From Labyrinthula sp. Ha (taxonomy: Eukaryota > Sar > Bigyra > Labyrinthulida > Labyrinthulaceae), in the NCBI GenBank assembly GCA_015227615.1, contig JAALGZ010000078.1, forward strand, positions 1 through 64,000: DNA of 64,000 nt, in the 5' to 3' direction. The position numbers and the translations under genes are program-made. The notes under the pieces are model-generated. The model was not told the DNA's origin and did no database searches. It was given only the letters and a program-made list of their open reading frames with translations. How positions within the stretch are numbered: the stretch's first letter is position 1; every line of letters begins with the position of its first letter. Of this stretch, positions 47,094 through 57,514 are shown in pieces.

Positions 47094-50000
47094 TTACAAG
47101 TTATATACTTTCCAATTTCTTCTTGGGTATTTTATTTGAATGAATACGTCTTTCGAATAAACTAAGAAGCCTAGGAAATCATATACTTGTATGGTTTGCA
47201 GGATGACTTTTCTTATTTTGAATGTCTTCATTGTGAACGATAAACTCATACATTCTGTAGTAGATGTTTTTTTTACGTTGGTTATGAAGCAAATGACTGT
47301 TGAAGTAGGGCCCATTCCATGAACAAATATTTCTCGGTGTGGTTCCTTTACCTCTATTCCAAAGGAAAATATGTATTGGTTAACTAGTTCTGCAAGATTT
47401 AATAACTGACTTTCAGCTAGCACTTCATTTTGAAAGGTAAGTTTAACCTTCAGCTCTGTTAGTTGCATTAAATTAGCAAAAAAGTATAGTTCTGAAGCTT
47501 TAAAACGAAACCTCTCCTTTGAATTCAAGTACTTGCACAGAGTCTGGTTTTCTCTTCCATAATAATCAACAAGTGATACACATTTCTTGATACAACTTCC
47601 ATAGTTTTGGTCTAGGAGACTTATATAATTCTGACTAAGCTTGGGGACAATCAGAATATATTGCTCAGCTGTGACTGATGTTACAAAGTTAAGACGAACA
47701 CGGGTTGCTGGAGAACTGATTTGTCTTTGTGCATATTTGCAAAATAAGGTAAGACGATCCAGACGATACAGTTCATGTGTATCAGAATCAGTTGTTTGAA
47801 TGGGTGTACTAGTTATAATATGAGGATACGTTTTGTAAGCCCGTATTATGTTTTGCTGTAAGGCTTCGATCAAGATCCAATCAATTGGTTGAGTTAACTT
47901 ACCAGATTTCCGTAGAAATGAATTTTGTAGATACTGTATTAGCTTGATGGCGCCACTCTTTCTAATGATGTATGCAAAGGTACCCCCTCCATGGCTTCTA
48001 CCTCCTGTAGCCATTTCATAGAGGTTAAGGCCTTCTCTAATTTGCCGCACAAAGTTATTTCGATAAAGCTCATTATTGTCATCACTAAACCCTAGATATA
48101 TTAAGTCCCAACTGTAATCTTGTTGAATAATTTTTGTTAGAGTTGTCAGTGCGTCCGGAAATTGCGGTTTAAGTACAACGTCATCTTCCAAAACCAGTAT
48201 ATAGTCATAAAATCCATATATAGTTGATTGAGAAAGCATATTGTATATAGTGAGGTGTGAGAGTAGACAGCCTATTACGCCTGCTCTGTTACCATGATCT
48301 TCGTATGGATTGTACTCAAAATTAATTCTTGATGAATAATCTGCGGTAGACAGAGTTAAATAAATATCTAGTTTCGTAGTTGGTTGTACTGAGGATCCAT
48401 CCATAGCTGAGAACCTCTCCACACTTAGACCATTGACATTATTCTGTATATTCCTTAATATTTTCTGCGTTTTTTTCCACTTGTCGGGTCTCCTGTCAAG
48501 ATTTATTACCTTCAGTTCGGACAGTAAAGATGTCATTTGATATGAAGTGCAGTAACTGTTGTGTTGATGGATAGACTGAGGAACCAACAGAAAAGCTGTT
48601 TCCTCATCTTCATTGCGCCTGCAATAGTCCGGATGTTCCACTGGAGGACCTGACCATTTTCCAAATTTTACTTGCGAGCCTATACCAAGTTGATTGTTAA
48701 TACCAGATAGGAGATCTTGGGCCCCTGAGTAATCCAGTGGAATATTTGTTACTGTCCAGGTGCTGATTAATTTCTGTAAGACAACTTTTGACATGGCGTC
48801 CAGATCTTTTTTTTCAGTAGGGTTAAAAATGGCCTCACCAAGCAAGACACGATTTCCTTGTATAGAGAACTCAATGGAACAGTTAGAAAGAAGAACAAAC
48901 TCTGGATGGCTTGGTATTTTCTCTAAATATCTGAAAAACTCTAGTTTCCTGAAAAAGAGAATCTTTCGCTGCCTCGATTTTATTTCCTCCCTTAACATGA
49001 GTTCAGCTGCAACCTTATCATTTACCCAAGTTGTGTATAGTCGAGGATATAGCTTTTCACCACACTTTTTTTGTAAACTTTGGCTCCAAATTAATTTTGC
49101 TGGATTCATTTTGGAGCCAAGGCGCCACATTGAGCTGAGCTGTTGCAAGATAAAAGTGAAGGCAGTCTGAGTATTTAGATTCTTTCTAGTTGTAAAAACA
49201 AAATTTTCCCTCCAAATTAGGGCTTTCTGCATATAGAAAGAAACTTCATTGGAACTGATTTGGTGCAGAAACGTGGAGAGGGAGTTCTTCAGGTTCCATT
49301 CAGATACCACTACGGAGAGCTCTGATTCCAATTCACTGATATGAAGAGATGAATTAGGTTCAAACACAACAGGAATGCAACCAGCATAAATTGCTTGATA
49401 GAACCTGGGGGACCATGAAACCCAGCCTGGTGGGGACAAGCAAAATTTGGATTGACTTAGTTCAAACAAGTATTCTTGGTACAGTGGTAAACTAACACCA
49501 AATATTTTAACTCCGGCCTTTTTTAGATCACTTTTTTGCATAAATAGTTCTTGACGAACTCCAGTACTATAGACATAGCTTTTTTTGTCTTCTTTAGGTT
49601 GAACAGTTCCCCGAAAATATGCAACATTAGGTCTAGTTCTAGCCAATGTTATCGACTGAAGGTACTCCTTCGACCCAATGAAAGGAAATAGAGTGAGATC
49701 CTTATCCCCTCTGAAGCATGGTTGCCTTAATCTATGCGACAGATTTCTATGCATCTTAACACCAGGGTCTAGCTGCAATAGTTCAATGTCTATTAACTCT
49801 TCCCTGAGAAATGGTTGCAGAATATGAATTTCGTTATAATCCTCATGGACCAAACATCCCCCTAGATCATGAGAGACCAAAATGACATGCTCCTCCCAGT
49901 TTTTGATATTAAAGTTTTCTTTTACAGCTGCAATTGCCCTGTGAACTAGGTCAAAACCTCCAGCTAAACCAACGTCTGGTTTAAAGGAATGCATAAAGAA

Positions 50001-50327
50001 TGTTGCAAGAACAGGGATAAAGAAATACTCTGCCTCTTCAAATGTACTAAGATGAGCTGAATTAAATAAGTTGCAGTAGAAAGCATGCTCAGATAAGTAC
50101 ATCCTTTCCCATGGATCGATCTGTCTCTTCGCACTCAGTTGATGAAGTGAGAATGCTTCTTTCAGGGGATAGACGAAAATTTTTGGTGAAACAGCCCCCT
50201 TTCGCGCACCATATTCCAAGTAGTTGGAATAAGAATCGGAATAGCAATTTAAAACATTTTCTACATCTTGTTCTATTGTCAACGATAAGATTCTTCTTAA
50301 CAAACAAAATATTAACAATATCTTCAT
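47094..50327 (-). CDS. GT47-GT25 bifunctional glycosyltransferase, 1077 aa
   Basis: One uninterrupted frame. Residues 1-17 (MKILLIFCLLRRILSL) look like a signal peptide or anchor, implying Golgi/ER. Residues about 45-375 are an exostosin-type GT47 domain: KIFVYPL, FEEAEYFFIP, HVILVSHDLGG, YFRGTV, then SKFCLSPPG (293-301) and SPRFYQAIYAGCIPVVF (306-322), the family signature. Residues about 603-850 are a GT25 domain (LPS/collagen galactosyltransferase type): LKVINLDRRPDKWKK (605-619), FSAMDGS, GVIGCLLSH, YILVLEDDVVL with the metal-binding EDD at 714-716, DLIYLGFSDDN, and PIDW. Linker 376-600 and the C-terminal 220 residues have no recognised domain. It probably adds two sugars to a secreted or cell-wall glycan; sugars unknown. 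Near the 3' end GTATATGATT...CTTCTTAG (25 nt) could be an optional intron that would change the C terminus. Confidence 0.9.
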   Translation of the reverse strand: MKILLIFCLLRRILSLTIEQDVENVLNCYSDSYSNYLEYGARKGAVSPKIFVYPLKEAFSLHQLSAKRQIDPWERMYLSEHAFYCNLFNSAHLSTFEEAEYFFIPVLATFFMHSFKPDVGLAGGFDLVHRAIAAVKENFNIKNWEEHVILVSHDLGGCLVHEDYNEIHILQPFLREELIDIELLQLDPGVKMHRNLSHRLRQPCFRGDKDLTLFPFIGSKEYLQSITLARTRPNVAYFRGTVQPKEDKKSYVYSTGVRQELFMQKSDLKKAGVKIFGVSLPLYQEYLFELSQSKFCLSPPGWVSWSPRFYQAIYAGCIPVVFEPNSSLHISELESELSVVVSEWNLKNSLSTFLHQISSNEVSFYMQKALIWRENFVFTTRKNLNTQTAFTFILQQLSSMWRLGSKMNPAKLIWSQSLQKKCGEKLYPRLYTTWVNDKVAAELMLREEIKSRQRKILFFRKLEFFRYLEKIPSHPEFVLLSNCSIEFSIQGNRVLLGEAIFNPTEKKDLDAMSKVVLQKLISTWTVTNIPLDYSGAQDLLSGINNQLGIGSQVKFGKWSGPPVEHPDYCRRNEDEETAFLLVPQSIHQHNSYCTSYQMTSLLSELKVINLDRRPDKWKKTQKILRNIQNNVNGLSVERFSAMDGSSVQPTTKLDIYLTLSTADYSSRINFEYNPYEDHGNRAGVIGCLLSHLTIYNMLSQSTIYGFYDYILVLEDDVVLKPQFPDALTTLTKIIQQDYSWDLIYLGFSDDNNELYRNNFVRQIREGLNLYEMATGGRSHGGGTFAYIIRKSGAIKLIQYLQNSFLRKSGKLTQPIDWILIEALQQNIIRAYKTYPHIITSTPIQTTDSDTHELYRLDRLTLFCKYAQRQISSPATRVRLNFVTSVTAEQYILIVPKLSQNYISLLDQNYGSCIKKCVSLVDYYGRENQTLCKYLNSKERFRFKASELYFFANLMQLTELKVKLTFQNEVLAESQLLNLAELVNQYIFSFGIEVKEPHREIFVHGMGPTSTVICFITNVKKTSTTECMSLSFTMKTFKIRKVILQTIQVYDFLGFLVYSKDVFIQIKYPRRNWKVYNL

Positions 50328-50359
50328 ATTTAATTCAAACGGTTATATCAATACGGGAA
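50328..50359. promoter_or_regulatory. 32-bp divergent intergenic region
   Basis: Only 32 bp lie between the start codons of two divergent genes. Promoter elements and 5' UTRs for both must sit here or inside the neighbouring coding regions. It contains AATTCAAACGGTTATATC; no standard core element is certain. Confidence 0.6.
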
Positions 50360-51340
50360 ATGGAACGATCCGTTAGAAAAACGAAAAATATGATCCAAAA
50401 AGGGACGAAGATGAAAATGATCTGGACACATCCAAATCATTCTAGAATAGATGCAATCTGTATATTAAACATGAAATATGTACCATTTGGGAAAGAGGTC
50501 GTTGTAACTGTCTGTGGGAATACAATAAGGAGTCATGACATGGAAACTGGGTCCGTTACCTATTCTACTTCATTTGTAAAGAAAGAGAGAAAAACCACAG
50601 TCACAGTTGTTTGTGTTAAAGACAGAATTTACCTTCATCTTTCAGGCAACGTCTTTGTTTATAACTATACCTTAAATTGTGTTGCTTCGTTCAAATTATC
50701 GACTGGAAAGATTTATACAATTTTTGAGGACATTTTAGTTATCTTTATTAATGGGAAACTTTCTGTAACTGAAATTAACAAGGTTGCAAGGAGCGCGTTG
50801 GAAATTTGGAATCAATATCTTCCATCTGAATTTATTTCGATGAGCAAAGAGGTTTTGTCATTCGCAAAGGATGACAGTTTATTTGTTTACGACTTCAAAG
50901 CGGTGGACAAGGCCTTGTTTGAGATAAAAGTTAATGGAGGACATAGCACTAACTCGAAAAAAAAATGGAATTTTTTTACTAAAACTTTTGATAAGTCTCG
51001 TTCAAGACATACAGAGTCTATTAACAACGTTTCATTCTATGCTAACAACCTTATTCTTACCGAAAGCGAATCTCAGAAAAAACTGTTCAACGCATATTCT
51101 GGAGAAGTTGTTGATTCAGTAGATCAAATTGAAGATCCGTACACTTTCAGTTGCATGGATTTGAGAGTCATTGGAAAGACCATTGCAAATATAACCATCA
51201 AGAAAAACCGTATATTGTCAAATAAGCTATTTAGTACTGATTATGAGGTTAGCGCGGTAGATACAGACTCATTTTACGTGGTAGCAGGAACTGTCTTTGG
51301 GCATCTATATTTAAACAGAGCTCCAAAATCAACTACTTGA
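50360..51340 (+). CDS. Beta-propeller (WD40-like) protein, 326 aa
   Basis: The first ATG after the divergent gene's start gives MERSVRKTKN; an open frame continues upstream only as antisense of the glycosyltransferase. The basic N terminus is followed by repeated beta-strand blades of WD40 character: RIDAICILN...VVTVCGNTIRSHDMETGSV, TVTVVCVKDRIYLHLSGNVF plus VYNYTLNCVASFKLSTG, LFVYDFKAVDKALFEIKV, NNVSFYANNLILTESESQ plus KKLFNAYSGEVVDSV, and a closing blade, AVDTDSFYVVAGTVFGHLYL. GH and WD signatures are mostly missing, so this is a divergent propeller, perhaps a scaffold or adaptor. No F-box, signal peptide or membrane helix is seen. Methionines at residues 11, 18 and 20 are alternative starts. 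Ends TGA. Confidence 0.8.
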   Translation: MERSVRKTKNMIQKGTKMKMIWTHPNHSRIDAICILNMKYVPFGKEVVVTVCGNTIRSHDMETGSVTYSTSFVKKERKTTVTVVCVKDRIYLHLSGNVFVYNYTLNCVASFKLSTGKIYTIFEDILVIFINGKLSVTEINKVARSALEIWNQYLPSEFISMSKEVLSFAKDDSLFVYDFKAVDKALFEIKVNGGHSTNSKKKWNFFTKTFDKSRSRHTESINNVSFYANNLILTESESQKKLFNAYSGEVVDSVDQIEDPYTFSCMDLRVIGKTIANITIKKNRILSNKLFSTDYEVSAVDTDSFYVVAGTVFGHLYLNRAPKSTT

Positions 51341-54300
51341 ATCTTTTTTTGAACTAACCTTGCTGCACTCCTTTCATAATTTGCACTCGAGTGCGCGTTG
51401 ATCAACCAAGATAACAGCTTGTTTCTGAACTCGAAATTTTCTTCCATTACCGCATGATGAGTCTACAGTTAATATTTCTGGAAATTCATCTCCGCCAGAC
51501 TCTTGAAATATAATTTCTGGTCACATAGTTTCCCGATGTTTAGATGTATTTTGATTGATATTGGTTCAATAGCTTAGAGAATACAGTTTTATTATAGAAT
51601 ACCGAAATTAGTGTTGTAGCGAATAAACTACAATAGAAGGTTATTCGAGTAGTCTTAGAAAATCATACAAAGCACGTCTCCATTGATAACAGCAGTATTT
51701 TAACTGAGAAAATATTCAGTTGCATTCCAGGAGGCTGCGTGGACCCAAAGATTAAGACAGCAGTATTGCCCAGAATGAACATTAAGAGAGTCGAAGCAGT
51801 TATTTTCAAGTTGCAGTAAGGGTTGAAGGTTCTAGTTTCATAAAGTTTTGCCACTTTTCAATCAACTCTATGTCTGATTAAGTTTCTTCAATCCTTTTAT
51901 TTCTAATACAGACGGGCTTAACCAATTCTTCATTTTGTCTTCTTAGTTGAGTAACATCACACCACATCCTATGTCTTCGTTCGACATCTTTTTTATTCAC
52001 AGTAACTCATACAATTAAACCTGTTTAGAAATAATTGTACTGCCAGTACCTTACTCACCAAACCCAACTACATAGTTCGCAAACTGTTTTATTCTACATT
52101 CTCAGGTTCACAAGAGTTATTTTTCAACTATTTTGTTTTGAAATATGATATGACTTTTTTAATGAAAAAGTTTCTCATGAAATCTGGAAAAGGTTTTGCA
52201 AAATGTTGTTTTCTTTAGGCACTCCTCTTACATGACAGCCCTATTTTTCATACATGGAGCGGGTTTCTGAAACCTTCAAAAATTGAAGCGACATAGCTCG
52301 GTTTTACATCTCAAGTTTAGAAGGAGCCCTTAGTATCACACTTTCGAAGAGCTTAATGAATAAGTTAGTCTGGTCATCTTATACTAAACACATCAAGTTA
52401 ATATAGAACATGTTCAAAGTGTCGGTCTTAGCATCTCACTCTGGACGTATCTCCCAACCATCAATCTACACACCTAAGGAGCTATAATGATGGTCTTCCT
52501 TAATAGTACCCAGCTCTAGATCTGTGTGCGACCTAATTTGCCTGAGTACTTATATTATGATTCCATAGACGTTAGTGCCCTGAAATCCTAAGAATTATGT
52601 GTTCTTGATCTTTTGCCGACTTCATGGTACAAAATATAATTACTATTGCCGACAATGAATGATTTTCTATAGCCTTTATACAAATCAATCTAAAGGAAAA
52701 ATATATGTCTCTAAAAAATGCTTCATTTGAATTTTTGGCTCAAGGGCTATCTAATTATCCTAAGTTATGCTGCAAAAGACATCTTGCACTAGATAATTTG
52801 TGCATCATGATTTAACCTTCCTCAATTGACCACAGGAAAAGGATCAAATAAAGATCAATTCGTTCGGTGAAATCTGTTATGAATCCATAGTCTGGTCTTA
52901 GCAATGGTTCGAATGACTGAGCTAATCTTAAAGCGGATTCACAAGTTTAGGCCTCGAGATACTCACCAGATTTAAATTATTTAATGCTATGGTGCAGATA
53001 AGATAAACTGAACGATAAACTAGCACTTAATTATATATGAACCAGTTAAGTATTTTACATCGAGTACAGCTATACCTATTTTCAGTAATGTAAAAGTATC
53101 TGTAAGGACATTGTATCATAGACAGTATATTTAGTTGGATAAATACTTATAATAGATACAGGACTATCACTTCAGTACCCTATGGTTTCTTATTGCAAGC
53201 ATTTCAAAACATATATCCATGGTTATCGTAGCATTCTATGAACTTCCCCATTATGAATAAAAAATTGCATCAACAGAACGAACCTTAAGGTATTATTGAC
53301 CAACCCTATACATCCATTATATAACTCAGTATAATCTGCATCTCTGTTTTATTGCTTCTTCTTCTATTTCCAATCGTATATTGTTTAGTAATTAGTCTCA
53401 CTATATCTGATCGGAATTGACTATAAAGTACTTAAACACTTAAAAGTGAGGTGAAGATCCCAACCAGAACGTTGGGCCTTTATACTGACATCAATCAGGC
53501 ACTTGGATATAGATTCAAAGCCTACTACTTAGTTGAGGCAATATGAAGACCTAAGAAAAGAAATTTAGACTTATAAATGACCCCTTATGCACTCATATCT
53601 TTCAGCTCTAAGCTGAATTACCCGTGATGAGATGTTTTGTTTTTATTCCTTAGCTTGCTGTTAACATTTCTCACTTGTTATTGTTCTATCTAATATTCTG
53701 TCACAATATTTGTTGTACTCCTAATTTCCAAAAATACTTACTCACTATCATCCCTATGCACATCATTGCCCTAACTTTCTGAATAAAATCCTGGAGATGT
53801 AGAGAACTACAACTGCTGATGTACAGAATCTGCTTAAGAGGTACGCAAATCAAGAATTAGCTGCAAGAGGCGAAAATGACGCATGTTTGTTCTTTTTCAG
53901 TGATAACCCATTGACTAAGGTCACGTTGACACGTTCAGAAAGACTTTGGTCTATCAGTTTAGGTAATTTGGTGAAGAAATAATATCAAATTTAATTTTAA
54001 CGGATTTAAAACAACTAGGAACCTAATCGAAGTTATTTACTACTACTTGACAAATTTTTATATAAGTTGTTCCTATTGTTTTATTTCGAGGCTTCCAACT
54101 ACTTAATTAAATTTTTATTCTTAACTGTTTTAAAATAAAATGAGCCACAAGATCATGAACTTAAAACCTCAAGTTTGTAATATCACTTCTGAAATGTATG
54201 CACACCCTCGATAATTCAGGCATATGCCCATGAAGTAATCAGGGAAGAATTTGAGCCTAGATAGCCTACCACATGTTATTAAATCTTTCATTCGAAGCTA

Positions 54301-57022
54301 AAGGAACTGTATACTAAACTTCATGTACCAGTTTCTCCTTTGGAATCACCAAATATTCAGAAAAAAACTGAATAGTTTGGAATGAATCAAGACAGAAAAC
54401 TTGTACTTAAGAATTAGAATCAAATTAAGAAAAATTGGGATGTTCAATATATTTTTCAAAGTCATGAACTAGTAAGAAGATGAATTTGAATATTTGAAAG
54501 AGCACAGACTTAGCATTCTAAATCTTTAGGGTTCTTGTAGCTTATTTCCTTACTTAAAGTAAACTATCTTCCTAGCAACTACAGGTGCACTACTCGAATA
54601 ATCCATTGGTGTAAATGTGTAAAAAGAAAAAAGCTCTGTCGATACATTCAGGTTTCACACTACTTGTTAAAATCTTATTGTGGATATAAGTCGCCCTTAA
54701 CTTTATCTTTCACTTATATATATATTTTGGAGTTGCCAAATGTTAGATAAAATTGTATACATACATTTTACCAGAAAATGAGGCACATCAATGGTGAAAA
54801 ACATCTAGCTTTAACTGTTGAAGAGCTGAAATAATCTCATATCCTGCATGTAGCTTTATCATTAAAACGTAAAGTCTATTAAATTTCCATAGAAACACTT
54901 TGACCCGATACGATTTACCTTCCAGCCTAAGCTATGTGCAATGTTAAAGCACTAGGTTAAATAGCAAATACTTTCTAAAGCTCCAAAAGAACTTTGCAAA
55001 GCAGGAAACATAATATGTTTAACCCTGTTGACGTGCTGGTTCTCCGTTCAAAATATATCTACTAGGTTTAGTGGTCCATTATTTGGCGTAATCCTTTATA
55101 TATTGTCTTGTATAGCTTAGGTGATAGTTTATTTTAATGAATATAGTTCCTCTTATAATTTTAACATAGTATTATTGCATTCGTATCTACCAACAGGTTG
55201 TCCTATCTGTCTCTTACTATGCTTTGAAAACTACTTGTACTATCAATTTAAAGAGATGATAAAAAGAGAACTTTCAAACTTAAGGATCCCCTTAAATGTT
55301 GCTATCAACTCTAACAAACTGTAACATTAGAATAAAGTCATAGTAGCATATTATATGGCACAACCGATAAACCACAAACTGATAAAGTGATAGCTTCTTT
55401 CAAGGACTTCATTAAGATTAGGTCTTGTTAACATAGCACATGATATGTTTTAGCGAGTAGATGATCCACTAGTTCTCACGTTAGCTTCGCCATAACCCTT
55501 CTAGTACCCTAATTATTAATTTTTCTTATTACATGTGAGGTTTCCCTGGTAATTTTTCTTTCTCTAAGTTCCATCTGCTGCTTAATATGTAGCTTATCTT
55601 TTAATTTTATACAACTTTCTCAAAAATATTTCAAATTCCAAATCCAAGTTAAATTACCAGGTCCAAGGATCCACAACTAACGACAACTCTATAGTTTGTA
55701 TGAGGGTAGTATAGGTTTGAAATATGAAAATGTTTGTGCTCAAAAACAATCTAAAATAGTTGATGAAAAAACTTACCTTATTGCTTTAGAATAACAAAAA
55801 TTTTGGTCAATCAAACAGTTTCCTGAAATTAAATTTCCCCTAAGTAAATCCTAGAGAAGTAAACTATGATTTTATTAATAGTCTTAGACATATGCCAATA
55901 CCTAAGCCCGGTCAGTTTGGCAAGATTGGGTTATAATTTAAAAATCAGATATTTAAGTCCTATTTATTTTTAGTTTTGTTTAACTTAAAAGGACTTTTGG
56001 TACCCAATAGAGAAAAATACCAGATTTTCTCCGTCAATCAAAAATTTAGAATTGTTAAACTAATTTTAGTACTGTGATTCAACAGTTTATATTTTGAATA
56101 TTTTTTTAGTATAATGCAGACTCGTTTGGATATTGCTCAAGGTACTGCGTAAATTCAAGAGCTCTTAGCTTGTTGCCGGACGTTTTCTTCCCTTCCTATA
56201 GAGAGCTATGTTTGTCGCGATATACTCACTCTTAATATCCAAGGTCTAGTTTATAGTTAAGAAACAAACGATAACCTCGATACCTTCCAGTTTATCACGT
56301 CAAATGTGATAGACATCAGGGTTTGATTATTGGCTGTAACCTCTTCTAATTGATATTTTCTCAGCATCCAAAGCTCTTCGCTTTATGATGCTCTCTACCA
56401 TGAGTTGACTATGGTTACCTGCTAACGGCTTGCAAGTTTTAAATGTAACTACCTGAAAAAATGAATTTTCTGGAATGAACTCTAACTTCACATAATGCAC
56501 TAGTTAAGCTCTGTACCGAACCCAATCACTGAAACTATGGATATCGATAGTCCGGTTAATAAGTCTGAAACGTATTATACTAGAATCATAAACTTTGAAG
56601 TCAAGTATTACATATTTCTAATAACAACGGAAAGCTTGTCAAGATTAGGTTATCTCTCTTTTCATGATGCATGATACTCCGTACCTATGCCAGTGACAAC
56701 TAACCTCCATTCAACAGGAATAGGTTAAACAATCTTTCTTTCGGAGTAGCTAAGCAAGAAACAAAGATGGCATCATATTCAACTCAAACAAAACCTTTTA
56801 CATATAGGGTTTTATAGCACATGGAAACTCCTTTTATATTTTCTGTTCCTTTATGTCTATTCCAATAAACAAGAAAAATCCAGAAGTTACCACTAAATGA
56901 TACCATTCGGGATTTTCCATAAATAGCTAACATTTTGCACTTAATAGAAATCCAAGTGAAGTACAAACTGTTTTCAAATAAATTTTGAACTCCATGGTAT
57001 CCAAAATGCGATTTCTTTCAAA
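51341..57022. other. Gene-poor AT-rich stretch
   Basis: I see nothing supported here apart from short chance frames (for example 51663-51854 and 55121-55324). Confidence 0.6.
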
Positions 57023-57514
57023 ATGAACGTGTTCTTTAAAAGTGGAGAATTAAAAAATTATTCATCAAACGATAATTCTTGGAGTTTGGTGACACCTAGG
57101 AAAGGACAAATGTATAGCACACCCGAGGGACTTCGTTATAACGATGTATCAACGTTTCCTGGAGAAAGCAGTTTGAATACAACTGCCGTGTTTCGACAAT
57201 CTAGAGGACTTTGTCAAACAACTTTTGAAGGTGAAGATCTTATTGCGTCAAAGAGTAGAACATTTAGTACATTTCTACCGGAGAAGAGGGAAAGATCATT
57301 TAGAGAAAAGTCTTCTTTCCTTATAGCCAAACAGAACATAAGAGAACTTGGAGAGTTAGCTTTAGCCTTAAGAGAACAGAATCAAAATGAAGTAAAAAAT
57401 GTTCAGAATGAGTATGAGAAGAGTCACTTGTTGTGTATCATCCTTATCCTATGTTTTTTTCTCTTTATAGCCTTTTCCATATGGTTTATTTTTTCATCTG
57501 CAGAGGGGCTTTAA
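57023..57514 (+). CDS. Predicted tail-anchored membrane protein, 163 aa
   Basis: Single frame with coding composition unlike its surroundings. Residues 1-95 are polar, rich in S, T, N and R, and probably disordered (WSLVTPRKGQMYSTPEGL region). Residues about 96-133 (FLIAKQNIRELGELALALRE onward) form a charged amphipathic helix or short coiled coil. A single strongly hydrophobic segment at about 135-157 (LLCIILILCFFLFIAFSIWF) leaves only SSAEGL after it, the layout of a C-terminal tail anchor inserted into ER or mitochondrial outer membrane. The order soluble part, amphipathic helix, C-terminal anchor resembles SNARE or SNARE-like proteins, but a SNARE heptad register with central Q/R was not established. 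Family unknown. Confidence 0.75.
   Translation: MNVFFKSGELKNYSSNDNSWSLVTPRKGQMYSTPEGLRYNDVSTFPGESSLNTTAVFRQSRGLCQTTFEGEDLIASKSRTFSTFLPEKRERSFREKSSFLIAKQNIRELGELALALREQNQNEVKNVQNEYEKSHLLCIILILCFFLFIAFSIWFIFSSAEGL

Noticed and set aside
48760-49170. 136-codon plus-strand open frame
   Set aside because: Antisense shadow inside the glycosyltransferase coding region; no motif.
50111-50359. Upstream extension of the beta-propeller frame
   Set aside because: It lies wholly antisense to the signal peptide and exostosin start of the divergent gene; the ATG at 50360 is the first start outside that gene.
52900-52930. tRNA-like B box (GGTTCGAAT)
   Set aside because: No matching A box, acceptor stem or anticodon arm at the right distances.
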